A stretch of DNA of 64,000 nt from Acidisarcina sp. (GCA_035539175.1 DATLIY010000007.1:1054001-1118000), one strand, 5' to 3'; positions 17,019-25,861 are shown, numbered from the stretch's first letter. The notes: generated by a model from the sequence alone, not told the origin. Numbers and translations are program-made.

Positions 17019-18071
17019 ATGTTGGATGCAAAGAGAATTACCTCCCACGCCGTCTTTGCAGCGATGAGTGCGCTTGTGCTGATGGCTCCGGTTCGATTGC
17101 CCGCGGCCGAGAGCGCATCTCCCTACACGGTGCAGCAGACGTGGACCATCGGCGGTGAAGGCGGATGGGATTATCTAACCGTCGATTCGACGGCGCGGCT
17201 GCTCTACATTGCACGCGGCCCTCGCGTGCAAATTGTCAATCTGCAGACGGGCAAGCTGGCGGGGGAGATTGCCGGTTTCCAGGGCACGCATGGAATCGCG
17301 CTCGATGCATCCGGCAAGTCAGGCTACATCAGCGACGGCAGAGGCAACCGCGTCGCCGTCTTTGACCGAGCCACGCGCAAGGTGACGGCGACCATCGCGA
17401 CGGGCAAAAATCCGGACGGGATTCTCTACGAACCAAAGACCGGGCGCGTCCTTGCCTTTAACGGCGGCAGCAAGGATGTAACCGTGATTGATACACATAC
17501 CAACAAGGTAGTGGCAACGATCGCTCTGCCAGGGCGGCCCGAGTTTCCGCAGGCAGATGGAAAAGGGACGGTCTTCGTGAATCTCGAAGACACCAGCCAG
17601 ATTGCACGCATCGACGCGGCCACCGCAAAGGTGACGGCAACCTGGCCGATCGCCCCTGGGGAAGAGCCCTCCGGCATGGCGATCGACGCAGCTCATGACC
17701 GCCTCTTCAGCGTGTGCAGCAACAAGAAGATGATCGTAGTCGATGCAACGTCGGGCAAGGTCGTCGCCACTCCCACGATTGGCGGCGGACCGGATGCAGC
17801 AGGTTTCGACGCGGCGGGTTCGGTCGTCTTCAGCTCGAACGGCGAAGGCACCCTGACGATACTTTCGCAGAAATCGCCGAATGATTACGAGACGCTGCAG
17901 ACGTTGGCGACCAAGCCGGGTGCGCGCACCATGGCCGTCGACCGCGCAACCGGCAAGGTCTATCTGGTTTCCGCGGACTTCGGTCCACGGCCTGCGTCCA
18001 CACCGGAAAATCCCAGACCACGGCCGGCCATTCTGCCCCACAGCTTCGTTGTGCTCGTCGTCGGACGCTGA
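17019..18071 (+). CDS. Secreted YncE-like beta-propeller protein
   Basis: A 350-residue exported protein. A signal peptide (residues 1-28, with a hydrophobic ALVLMAPV core, ending PAAES) precedes a seven-bladed propeller of YVTN/YncE type. Repeats such as NLQTGKLAGEIAGF, DRATRKVTATIATGKNPDG and DTHTNKVVATIALPGRPEF mark the blades. Family members bind DNA, heme-related partners or other ligands, and the ligand here is unknown. The start is set at 17019 because GGAGG at 17007-17011 lies seven bases upstream; a GTG at 17001 is in frame but less likely. A response-regulator gene starts nine bases after the stop, which suggests co-transcription. Confidence 0.88.
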   Translation: MLDAKRITSHAVFAAMSALVLMAPVRLPAAESASPYTVQQTWTIGGEGGWDYLTVDSTARLLYIARGPRVQIVNLQTGKLAGEIAGFQGTHGIALDASGKSGYISDGRGNRVAVFDRATRKVTATIATGKNPDGILYEPKTGRVLAFNGGSKDVTVIDTHTNKVVATIALPGRPEFPQADGKGTVFVNLEDTSQIARIDAATAKVTATWPIAPGEEPSGMAIDAAHDRLFSVCSNKKMIVVDATSGKVVATPTIGGGPDAAGFDAAGSVVFSSNGEGTLTILSQKSPNDYETLQTLATKPGARTMAVDRATGKVYLVSADFGPRPASTPENPRPRPAILPHSFVVLVVGR

Positions 18072-18079
18072 GGGCTGCG

Positions 18080-18841
18080 ATGACCAGACAGAGCCAGACC
18101 GATAAAGCGCACAGCATCCTGGTGGTGGATGACGACCCCATCAGCCGGGAGCTGGTGGCTCTCCTGCTCGGGTCGGAAGGCCATTCCGTGACCCAGGCAG
18201 CTACCGGAAACGAGGCGCTGGAGGCGCTGGCGCATGCCGATGCCCGGGAACGCCCCTCAGCCATCCTCGTCGATCTGAACATGCCGGGCCTGTGCGGAGA
18301 AGAGTTGGCGCGGCAGCTTCGCCGGCACGCCGGCAGCGACGTACGCATTCTGGCGATGAGCGCCAGTGAGCCCGCCACCACCGCACCTTTCGACGGCTTT
18401 CTGCTGAAGCCCATCGACACGGCGGCGCTTGCTCGGCTGCTGGCCGAGGACGATGCCGGGCCCGCAACGCCCAGTGGCCCTCCGGTGGCCGAGGACTCTC
18501 CCGTGCTGAATCAAGCCATCTTTGCCAGGTTGCAGGGCATGATGCCGAAGGCGTTGATGCGGGAGGTATTCGAGACCTGCATTGAGGATGTGCATCAGCG
18601 CATCCCGAAGATGACGGAATGCCTGGAGCAAGGGGACCTGAAGGGCCTGCGCCAGGCAGCGCACGCCATCAAGGGCGGCGCTTCCATGATTGGCGCGGCA
18701 AGGCTGTCGCAAATCGCAGGAAAGATTGAAGCGGGTAGTTATCAACCAGATGAGGGGCAGAGATTCCTGAAAGAATTGTCTTCTGCTTGCGACGAACTGC
18801 GGCGTATCCTGCTGGAAAGAAATGCCGGAAAGCTTTGGTGA
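18080..18841 (+). CDS. Response regulator receiver fused to an Hpt domain
   Basis: A 253-residue signalling protein. The receiver domain (about 12-122) has acidic residues Asp17-Asp18-Asp19 and phospho-acceptor Asp65 in VDLNMPG, plus Lys110 in FLLKP. A short Pro-rich linker leads to a histidine phosphotransfer domain (about 145-245) with acceptor His195 in AAHAIKGGASMIGAARL. Such REC-Hpt proteins normally act as phosphorelay intermediates for a hybrid kinase. No kinase gene lies beside it; the nearest is at 25.9 kb on the other strand. The NarL-type regulator that follows by seven bases is the likely partner or output. No DNA-binding domain is present. Confidence 0.92.
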   Translation: MTRQSQTDKAHSILVVDDDPISRELVALLLGSEGHSVTQAATGNEALEALAHADARERPSAILVDLNMPGLCGEELARQLRRHAGSDVRILAMSASEPATTAPFDGFLLKPIDTAALARLLAEDDAGPATPSGPPVAEDSPVLNQAIFARLQGMMPKALMREVFETCIEDVHQRIPKMTECLEQGDLKGLRQAAHAIKGGASMIGAARLSQIAGKIEAGSYQPDEGQRFLKELSSACDELRRILLERNAGKLW

Positions 18842-18848
18842 TCAAGGT

Positions 18849-19550
18849 ATGAAAACCACACCCATTCGAGTCAAGAGCCCGACGACGCGTGCCATCAGAA
18901 TCCTGCTGGCGGACGATCATCCTGTGGTTCGCATCGGCGTTCGAAATATGCTGCAGTCCGATCCCGGACTGGAGGTGGTGGGCGAAGCATCCGATGGCGA
19001 TGATGCGATCACGCAGACACTGGAGCTGCTGCCCGATGTTCTTCTGCTGGACGTGCAGATGCCTCGCCTGCCCGGACTGGAGGCGATGCGCGCGATCATG
19101 AGCGGCTCGCCTACTGTGAAGATTATGCTGCTGACCAGCCTGATCAGCACCCAGCAGGTGATTGAAGCGCTGCAGATCGGCGCCCGCGGCATTGTGTTGA
19201 AGGACGCCGTCACGGATCACCTGACTACGGCCATCCGGGCTGTCGCCTCGGGCGATTACTGGATCGGCGGCAAGCGGGTTGTCAATCTGGTCGGCGCGCT
19301 GCACGATCTGATGCAGAAGGCCGCGGTTCCCGAGCGGAAGACCTACGGGCTGACCCCGCGCGAACTGGAAGTGGTGGGCTGCATTGTGGAAGGTTGCAGC
19401 AATCGCGACATCGCGAAGCAGTTCTCGCTGAGCGAGGAGACGGTGAAGCGGCATCTCTCGAACATCTTCGACAAGACGGGTGTCTCCACGCGGCTGGAAC
19501 TGGCTCTGTTTGCCATCGCGCACCACCTCGTCACTCCCCAGTTTTCCTGA
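18849..19550 (+). CDS. NarL/FixJ-family response regulator
   Basis: A 233-residue transcription regulator. The receiver domain has Asp22-Asp23 (LLADDHPVV), phospho-acceptor Asp68 in LLLDVQMPRL, and Lys118 region IVLKDA. The C-terminal LuxR-type helix-turn-helix is LTPRELEVVGCIVEGCSNRD, continuing IAKQFSLSEETVKRHLSNIF. It starts seven bases after the REC-Hpt gene, so the two are almost surely one operon. An earlier in-frame ATG at 18822 would overlap that gene and is less likely. The cognate sensor kinase is not next to it. Confidence 0.92.
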   Translation: MKTTPIRVKSPTTRAIRILLADDHPVVRIGVRNMLQSDPGLEVVGEASDGDDAITQTLELLPDVLLLDVQMPRLPGLEAMRAIMSGSPTVKIMLLTSLISTQQVIEALQIGARGIVLKDAVTDHLTTAIRAVASGDYWIGGKRVVNLVGALHDLMQKAAVPERKTYGLTPRELEVVGCIVEGCSNRDIAKQFSLSEETVKRHLSNIFDKTGVSTRLELALFAIAHHLVTPQFS

Positions 19551-19582
19551 TTTTTAGTTTTCCTAAGCTTAATCCGCAACCG

Positions 19583-19627
19583 GAGCGAAGCCCTCACACC
19601 GCTGCAGCGTGGGGGGCTTCGCTCTTT
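19583..19627 (+). terminator. Rho-independent terminator after the regulator pair
   Basis: A perfect 11-bp stem (GAGCGAAGCCC, 19583-19593, with GGGCTTCGCTC, 19614-19624) encloses a 20-base loop that itself contains a CGCTGCAGCG palindrome. TTT follows at 19625-19627. It lies 32 bases after the NarL-type gene. Confidence 0.8.
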
Positions 19628-19685
19628 GTGGCTCTCCCGGTCAGACGCAACGCATCCAATTACAAAAATCGACGGAGGTACTGCC

Positions 19686-20561
19686 GTGAAGATCGCCTTT
19701 CTTGGGCTGGGAAAGATGGGAATGCCAATCGCCCGGAGGCTGCACGAAAGCGGAGCCGATGTGACGGCGTGGAATCGTACTGCGAAGCCGATGGCTGAGC
19801 TTGGCGGATTGCAGGTAGCCCCAGCGGCGAAGGACGCAGTCGCCGGATGTGACATCGTCTTTACCATGCTGAACGACGACGCGGCGGTGAGCAGCGTTGT
19901 GCTTGGTGAGGGAGGAGTCGCCACATCTATGGCTCCGGGCGCAATCCATGTCTCGTTGAGCACCATCAGCGTGCAACTCTCCGAGCGGCTGACGGCGGAG
20001 CACAGCAGACTGGGGCAGACCTTTGTCGCCGCGCCTGTCTTCGGCCGCCCGAACGTTGCGGAGCAGGGCAAGCTTTGGATCGCGATCGCCGGAGAGCCAG
20101 CTGCAGTCGAGCGCCTGCATCCTCTGCTGTCCGCCATCAGCCGGGGCATCACCATTGTGGGTGCGGAGCCCAGGCAGGCCCACGCGCTCAAGCTGGGCGG
20201 CAACTTCATGATTACCGCCATGATCCAGGCGTTGAGCGAGGGCTTCGTCTTCGCGAGCGCACAGGGCATCGATCCCACGGTTTTTCTGGAGACGGTGAAT
20301 GCGGCGCTCTTCCAGTCGCCGTTCTATGCGTCCTATGGCAAGGTCATGCTCAATCCGACGAAACAGCCCGAGGCAACCATCGCGCTCGGCATCAAGGACA
20401 CCAACCTTCTTCGGGAAGCGGCCAGCGCCAGCAAGACACGTCTGCCGCTGGCGGATCTGCTCGGGCGGCAGTTGCAAATGGCGTCCGACGCCGGTCTGGC
20501 GCGAGAGGATTGGGCCGTCGGGCAATACCATCTGGCGCAGAGCGTGGCTCTCACCCGATAA
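19686..20561 (+). CDS. NAD(P)-dependent beta-hydroxyacid dehydrogenase
   Basis: A 291-residue member of the 3-hydroxyisobutyrate dehydrogenase family. The N-terminal Rossmann motif is FLGLGKMGMPIARRL (GLGKMG at 7-12), and the catalytic Lys169 with Asn173 appears in ALKLGGNFMI. A helical C-terminal domain completes the fold. Substrates in this family include hydroxyisobutyrate, tartronate semialdehyde and glyoxylate; this one cannot be assigned. The start is GTG at 19686, with GGAGG at 19674-19678 seven bases upstream. An SDR gene follows 25 bp later, so the two may be expressed together. Confidence 0.9.
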   Translation: MKIAFLGLGKMGMPIARRLHESGADVTAWNRTAKPMAELGGLQVAPAAKDAVAGCDIVFTMLNDDAAVSSVVLGEGGVATSMAPGAIHVSLSTISVQLSERLTAEHSRLGQTFVAAPVFGRPNVAEQGKLWIAIAGEPAAVERLHPLLSAISRGITIVGAEPRQAHALKLGGNFMITAMIQALSEGFVFASAQGIDPTVFLETVNAALFQSPFYASYGKVMLNPTKQPEATIALGIKDTNLLREAASASKTRLPLADLLGRQLQMASDAGLAREDWAVGQYHLAQSVALTR

Positions 20562-20586
20562 CTCGCATCTTGATACTATGGGCGTT

Positions 20587-21360
20587 ATGACGGCACTCAA
20601 TGGCAAGATCGTTTTCATTACTGGAGCGAGCGCGGGTATCGGCGAGGCCTGCGCCCAGGCATTTGCATCGGCAGGAGCGCGGCTGCTGCTGGCAGCAAGG
20701 CGCAAGGATCGGCTGGAGCAGAGCGCTCTGAAGCTGCGGAGCCTGGGCGCTCCCGATGTTCACCTGCTGCAATTGGATGTGACCCAGGCAACGGCTGTAG
20801 CAGCGGCCATCTCCGGCCTGCCGGAGCAGTGGAAGGCTATCGATGTGCTGGTGAACAACGCCGGGCTTAGCCGCGGACTGGATAAACTCTACGCCGGGCA
20901 ACTGGACGACTGGGAAGAGATGATCGACACCAACGTGAAGGGGCTGCTCTACGTCACGCGCGCGGTCGTTCCTGGAATGGTGAGCCGGGGCCGCGGCCAT
21001 GTCGTCAACCTGGGATCGACGGCAGGTGAGCTCACCTATCCCGGCGGAGCTGTGTACTGCGCCACCAAGGCGGCAGAGCGCTCCATCAACGATGGCCTGC
21101 GGCAGGATCTTCTAGGGACACCGGTACGGGTGACCACCGTCGATCCCGGCATGGTGGAGACTGAGTTCAGCGAGGTACGCTTCCGAGGCGATACGGAGCG
21201 GGCTGCGAAGGTCTACCATGGGCTTACCCCGCTGACCGCGGCAGATGTGGCAGACGCCATCCTCTGGGCGACGACCCGGCCTGCCCACGTGAACATTGCC
21301 CGCGTCTCGCTAACATCGATCGATCAGGCCAATTCGCTCTTATTTAACCGGAAAGCGTGA
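20587..21360 (+). CDS. Short-chain dehydrogenase/reductase, YdfG-like
   Basis: A 257-residue classical SDR. It has the cofactor motif TGASAGIG at 12-19, NNAG at 90-93, and the catalytic Ser144, Tyr157 and Lys161 (YCATK). The PGMVETEFSEVRF segment after the active site is typical of YdfG-type 3-hydroxy acid/serine dehydrogenases. That fits the hydroxyacid dehydrogenase upstream, but substrate use is an inference. Two ATGs (20578 and 20587) are possible starts and neither has a clear ribosome-binding site. Confidence 0.9.
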   Translation: MTALNGKIVFITGASAGIGEACAQAFASAGARLLLAARRKDRLEQSALKLRSLGAPDVHLLQLDVTQATAVAAAISGLPEQWKAIDVLVNNAGLSRGLDKLYAGQLDDWEEMIDTNVKGLLYVTRAVVPGMVSRGRGHVVNLGSTAGELTYPGGAVYCATKAAERSINDGLRQDLLGTPVRVTTVDPGMVETEFSEVRFRGDTERAAKVYHGLTPLTAADVADAILWATTRPAHVNIARVSLTSIDQANSLLFNRKA

Positions 21361-21569
21361 TCGAAGCAGGGTTCTCGCATACACTCCGAACAAACATTCG
21401 GGCGGGGCGAAACCCCGGCATCTTTTCAGAGCGTTTTCTTAGAGCAAGAGCGGAAGATGTGGGATATTCCAGCGTCCACGCCCGGCGCTCCATTGCTCCA
21501 TAGACAGTTGCTCTGGATACACAGGGATAGATTGCTTCGTCAGCAGCAGGCTGCGCGACGGCGGTTCGA

Positions 21570-21824
21570 TTAAGCGAGCGCTTCCAGCTTCAGTTCAACA
21601 TCAGCCAGTGCAGCGGTCAGAGCGGCGCGGCGATAAGGACTGGCGGTACGCTCCGACAGGATCCGTTCCCGCTGCAGGTTCAGAACCTGCCTCTCGCGCT
21701 CAACAGCGGCTTTGGCGATCGCCAGTTGCCGCTTGAGTTCTGGAGTCAACTCCGTCCGGGCCGATTCCGACTCTTTGAGTGCCATTTGCTCTTCTACGCT
21801 TTTGCTTTCCCATCCTTTAGACAT
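21570..21824 (-). CDS. Small helical protein of unknown function
   Basis: An 84-residue hydrophilic protein, starting SKGWESKSVEEQ and continuing as one or two long charged helices (LTPELKRQLAIAKAAVERER then LNLQRERILSE). It looks like a genuine gene: the codon pattern is coherent, a plausible start is present, and no better frame overlaps it. No domain, metal site or membrane segment is visible. It is divergent from the quinone-reductase-like gene. Function unknown. Confidence 0.65.
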   Translation of the reverse strand: MSKGWESKSVEEQMALKESESARTELTPELKRQLAIAKAAVERERQVLNLQRERILSERTASPYRRAALTAALADVELKLEALA

Positions 21825-21912
21825 ACTTCTATGTTACGTGTTTTTCCACAATCCGGAGCATACTTTGTCGCATCTTCACTGTAGTCGATGTCATTTAACA
21901 CAGGAGTCAACG

Positions 21913-22926
21913 ATGAAAGCATGGCGAATTGGGACTTTTGGAGTGGAGCAACTGGAGCAGGTGGAGATCGCTATGCCAGTTCCGGGGCCGCGAGATGTTC
22001 TGGTGCGCATCCATGCGGTTTCCTTGAACTTCCGCGATCTATTGATGGTAAAGGGGCTTTACAACCCCAAGATGGCGCTGCCACGAATTCCCTGCTCTGA
22101 CGGTGCCGGGGAGATCGTCGAAGTCGGCTCCGAGGTGCAGGGCTGGAAGGTGGGCGACCGCGTCGCAGGCATCTTCATGCAGAACTGGCTGGATGGGAAC
22201 CTCACCGCTGCCAAGTCTCGTGGCGCATTGGGCGGCGACATCGACGGCATGCTGGCCGAGTATGTGGCGCTGCCGGCTGAGGGAGTGGTGGCCGTTCCTG
22301 CACACCTGACGTATGGGGAGGCCGCGACTCTACCGTGTGCCGCCGTGACCGCATGGAATGCCGTGAACCGCGCGCACCAGGTGCGAGCGGGAGAGACGGT
22401 GGTCATCCAGGGAACGGGTGGAGTATCGCTCTTCGCCCTGCAATTCGCCAGGTTGCTGGGAGCACGCGTCATCGGAACCTCCAGCAGCGATGAAAAGCTG
22501 GCCAGGGCCAGGAAGCTCGATCTCGATGCTGGATTGAACTACCGCAAGCAATCGGACTGGGCTTCCTGGGTTCTGGAGCAGACCGGCGGAGAAGGCGCGG
22601 ACCTGATCGTCGAAGTGGGAGGAGCGGGAACCCTGCAGCAGTCGCTGAAGGCGGTGCGTTTTGCCGGGACTATCGCGCAGATCGGCATTCTGACGGGGAA
22701 TGAGGAGAAGCTTCCCATTGGCCCTATGCTGCATAAACAGATCAGGATACAGGCGATCTCGGTCGGCTCAAGACAGGACTTCCTGGACATGAATCGCGCT
22801 ATTAGCCACTCCAAGCTGAAACCGGCTATAGGTAACGTATTTAGTTTCAACAGCATAAAGGAAGCCCTCGCAACGATGGAAGGCGGATCGCACTTCGGCA
22901 AGATCGTCATTCGCATTACGGACTAA
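21913..22926 (+). CDS. Zinc-type alcohol dehydrogenase-like oxidoreductase
   Basis: A 337-residue medium-chain dehydrogenase/reductase. The N-terminal GroES-like domain contains ISLN-type VSLNFRDLLMVKG and PCSDGAGEIVEVGSEVQGWKVGD. The Rossmann domain includes VVIQGTGGVSLFALQFARLLGA. The usual catalytic-zinc Cys is absent from the N-terminal domain (SLNFRDLL replaces the Cys-Gly-type site), so it is more like the zinc-free quinone reductase group. Substrate unknown. The start is at 21913, with AGGAG at 21902-21906 six bases upstream. Confidence 0.9.
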   Translation: MKAWRIGTFGVEQLEQVEIAMPVPGPRDVLVRIHAVSLNFRDLLMVKGLYNPKMALPRIPCSDGAGEIVEVGSEVQGWKVGDRVAGIFMQNWLDGNLTAAKSRGALGGDIDGMLAEYVALPAEGVVAVPAHLTYGEAATLPCAAVTAWNAVNRAHQVRAGETVVIQGTGGVSLFALQFARLLGARVIGTSSSDEKLARARKLDLDAGLNYRKQSDWASWVLEQTGGEGADLIVEVGGAGTLQQSLKAVRFAGTIAQIGILTGNEEKLPIGPMLHKQIRIQAISVGSRQDFLDMNRAISHSKLKPAIGNVFSFNSIKEALATMEGGSHFGKIVIRITD

Positions 22927-23117
22927 CCATCTAAACCCATGGCCATGAGTAAAAACGAGATGAATTTCTCATCTCTATAGGTGCTACTTTTGGCGTATTG
23001 TGGCATCTCTATAGACGTGCAGATTCGGCGGCTATTAACGCCGGACCTCCACTGAGTGGAATTTGGCCCTTTCCCAGATCTGCTTGCCAAACTCAGGGGA
23101 GATGAAAGGAGACTCGT

Positions 23118-23402
23118 ATGGAATGGATATATGCTGTCTTGGATTTCCTGTACGACGCCCTCTTCGGATGCCGACATGACAGGCTGACGCGCCCCTTTAC
23201 CATTGAACGGCAGACCTACAAGGTTTGCCTCGACTGCGGAAGACACATGTATTACTCCGCGGAACGGATGGAGCCACTGACTCCCCGCGAACTTCGCCGT
23301 ATGAGAGAGATTGAGGCCGGCGAGGTGAAAATTCTTCCAACTCCGACACACACGCCGCATCTGGTTCCCAGCGCGGATCGAGAGACGGGTGCCGCCGCAT
23401 AA
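23118..23402 (+). CDS. Small protein with a possible zinc-ribbon
   Basis: A 94-residue protein I do not recognise by name. A hydrophobic N-terminal stretch (MEWIYAVLDFLYDALFGC) is followed by CRHDRLTRPFTI and YKVCLDCGRHMYYS. The Cys/His arrangement (Cys18, His20, then CLDC at 37-40) could bind zinc. The C-terminal third is Pro/Thr-rich. A good ribosome-binding site (AAGGAG at 23106-23111) sits six bases ahead of the ATG, and a strong terminator follows, so it appears to be its own transcription unit. The role is unknown. Confidence 0.75.
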   Translation: MEWIYAVLDFLYDALFGCRHDRLTRPFTIERQTYKVCLDCGRHMYYSAERMEPLTPRELRRMREIEAGEVKILPTPTHTPHLVPSADRETGAAA

Positions 23403-23414
23403 ACCGATACCTGC

Positions 23415-23465
23415 GGGCAGGGAGGCGAGTCACTCCTCCCTACCCGGTCTCCTTCCGGTTTTTTT
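23415..23465 (+). terminator. Rho-independent terminator after the 94-residue gene
   Basis: An 11-bp stem with one mismatch (23415-23425 with 23435-23445) has a 9-base loop. A small CCGG...CCGG hairpin and seven T residues (23459-23465) follow. Confidence 0.75.
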
Positions 23466-23627
23466 CGGCACAGCTTTCGGCACATTCTTGGGTCGACCAG
23501 GGAAATCCCCATTTCCTGGATGACTTTTTTCGTCGTATGAACGTCGAAAGGCTGAGCTTCGTGTTCAATAGGAATTGGTGGCTCGCAAGGGCCTCCATCC
23601 AAAACACAAGAAAAGGCCGGTCTTTCC

Positions 23628-25844
23628 ATGATGATCAAAATTTCCTTGCAGCGTGTGGCTGGGCTCATCCTGCCGCTTGCCCTTATGGTTGCAGGTTGCG
23701 GCGGCAACACCTCCAGCCCCAGCAACGGAACTTTCAGCATCAGCCCGGCATCGACCACCCTGGATACCAATACACAGCAGACCTTCAAAGCCACCCTGAA
23801 TAACGGGCAGCCGGCAAACGTGACCTGGCAGGTTGCGAACGGCGATACAACCGCTGGCGCAGGCAGCATCACAACTGCAGGCGTGTATACCCCGCCGGCA
23901 TATCTCACCGCCAATTCCGTGCAGGTTCGCGTGACCGCCACGCTCAACAGCAATACTTCCAGCAGTGCCTCGGCGATGGTGACGGTAACCCCGGGATTCC
24001 TGCAGCCCTTGAGCCCGGAGAACTCCTCGCTCACCGCCGGATCGAGCATGGACGTGCAGGGCTCGATCTCCGAGGTCGGCGCGGGCAAGATTAATTGGGT
24101 GGTGAGCACCACGGCAAACGGTTCAGACGGCGGCTCATCGCTGGGCACGCTCAGTCAGTCCTCCTGCCAGACAGGCGCCAACACCTACACCACCTGCAGC
24201 GTCACTTATAAGGCGCCCGCCACGCTTCCCTCAAGTCCATCGGTCTATGTAGTGGCGCAGGCGAACAGCAGCACGTCCACTACGCCGCTGCACATCCTGC
24301 TGGATTCGCAGGGGGTGAACAGCTCGCCGGTGACCAACCAGAATGCACAGACAGGGCTGGTGCAGATGGGGACCTCCGGCGGAAACAACAATGACTACGA
24401 TCTCCAGAAGGACCAGACCGGAGCATCCTTCATCAGCGATTGCTGCGGCGGAACCCTGGGTTCCCTGGTAGAGGACAGCGCCGGAAACCACTACATCCTG
24501 AGCAACAATCACGTGCTGGGAGAGTCCGACCAGGCGCGCGTCGGGGATTCCATCGTACAGCCCGGCCTGATCGATGGCGGCTGCACACCCTATGGCCAGA
24601 ACGGCGCCACCGTTCGCCCCGTAGCGACCCTCACGGCTTACGTACCCCTCTCCAGCACGCAGACCAATGTTGACGCAGCCATTGCCCGAGTCAGCTCCAC
24701 CGTGGACACCTCAGGCGCTATCCTGCAGATTGGTCCGCTGCAATCGGGACTGCTGACGGCGGCTCCCCCGGCAGGCGGAACGGGTGAACCACTGACCGCG
24801 GGAAGCTTCACCGCCGGATCGCTGCGGGTGGTCAAAAGCGGACGCACCACCGGGCTGACCTGCTCGACCGTCGAATCCATCAGCCAGAACGTGAGCGTGG
24901 ATTACTTCAAGGACTGCGCCGAGACGACCGGCTATCTGACCAAGACGTACACCAACCAGATCTCCATCGGCGGCAACAGCTTTAGCGATGCCGGAGATTC
25001 CGGATCCATGGTTCTTGACGCCAGCAACGCACAGCCCATCGGCCTCTTCTACGCGGGGGGCAACGGATTCAGCGTTGCGAGCCCCATCGGAGAGGTGCTG
25101 AACGAAGTGGCGACACAGGCGGGCCAGAGCAGCGGAAGCTTCAAGGTTACGGGCGGCGGCCAGCACCCCATAACCTGCCTGAACTACGACACCAATACCG
25201 TCACTGCTGCGTCCGCCGTGAGCGTCTCCCCGACAGCGATGGCAGCCGCGCAGCAGGCAGCCAGCATAGCGGAGGCTTCGCTGGTTGACGCCAAAAAGGG
25301 CATCCTGGGAACGGCAACCGGCAAGAGCATGGATAGCCCGGGAGAGGCCGCCGTAATTGTCTATGTGGACCAGGAGAAGGTAAATGTGCCCGTGCCTGCG
25401 GCAATTGGCGGGGTACGAACTCTGGTGATCCCGGCGACCGCCAACAGCGTCGCCAGCCATACCGCCGCGTCCTCCCACATGGTTCCAGCGGGAATCCACC
25501 TTCCGGCAAGCGTATTGGCCCCGGCCATTGCCGTGAAGGAGCAGAACTGGAAATCGCTGATGAAGGATCCCGCGTTCTTCGGCGTGGGCGTCTCGCAGAG
25601 CCACGACAATCCGGCGGAAGCTTCCCTGCTGGTCTACGTCGATCGCAAGAAGACACCGCGCTCGATGCCTGCAACCGTCGGCGGCCTCCGGGTACGCTAC
25701 GTAACGATGGACCGTTTCCACGTCACGCGGTCGAAGTCCATCGGACTGCCACATCCAACCAGCTGTGGCATTCGCTCAATCCTCGCTCCGGGAAAGGCAG
25801 CGAACGACGCACCTCTGGGCGGGCGGCAGCTGCCTCTCCAATAA
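23628..25844 (+). CDS. Lipoprotein with Ig-like domains and a NAL1-like serine protease
   Basis: A 738-residue exported lipoprotein with lipobox VAGC (Cys24). Two Ig/BIG-like beta domains follow: about 35-122, starting FSISPASTTLDTNTQQTF, and about 124-225. A chymotrypsin-fold region (about 240-505) has likely triad residues His295 (LSNNHVL), Asp349 (TNVDAAIARV) and Ser458 (DAGDSGSMV), and the KSGRTTGLT motif at 403-411 seen in NAL1-type proteases. The C-terminus holds two similar modules (about 555-602 and 646-696) sharing a G-x-S-x-D-x-P-x-E-A, VYVD and IGG-VR pattern. The triad is inferred from motif spacing. Substrate unknown; it is probably tethered to the outer membrane or periplasmic face. 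Confidence 0.88.
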   Translation: MMIKISLQRVAGLILPLALMVAGCGGNTSSPSNGTFSISPASTTLDTNTQQTFKATLNNGQPANVTWQVANGDTTAGAGSITTAGVYTPPAYLTANSVQVRVTATLNSNTSSSASAMVTVTPGFLQPLSPENSSLTAGSSMDVQGSISEVGAGKINWVVSTTANGSDGGSSLGTLSQSSCQTGANTYTTCSVTYKAPATLPSSPSVYVVAQANSSTSTTPLHILLDSQGVNSSPVTNQNAQTGLVQMGTSGGNNNDYDLQKDQTGASFISDCCGGTLGSLVEDSAGNHYILSNNHVLGESDQARVGDSIVQPGLIDGGCTPYGQNGATVRPVATLTAYVPLSSTQTNVDAAIARVSSTVDTSGAILQIGPLQSGLLTAAPPAGGTGEPLTAGSFTAGSLRVVKSGRTTGLTCSTVESISQNVSVDYFKDCAETTGYLTKTYTNQISIGGNSFSDAGDSGSMVLDASNAQPIGLFYAGGNGFSVASPIGEVLNEVATQAGQSSGSFKVTGGGQHPITCLNYDTNTVTAASAVSVSPTAMAAAQQAASIAEASLVDAKKGILGTATGKSMDSPGEAAVIVYVDQEKVNVPVPAAIGGVRTLVIPATANSVASHTAASSHMVPAGIHLPASVLAPAIAVKEQNWKSLMKDPAFFGVGVSQSHDNPAEASLLVYVDRKKTPRSMPATVGGLRVRYVTMDRFHVTRSKSIGLPHPTSCGIRSILAPGKAANDAPLGGRQLPLQ

Positions 25845-25861
25845 ACGAAACTAAAACGGAA

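Noticed and set aside
14835-17048. The full 737-codon reading of the DUF2339 gene
   Set aside because: The first 104 codons lack protein-like character and cover the intergenic region with tandem duplications; the ATG at 16736 gives a natural start.
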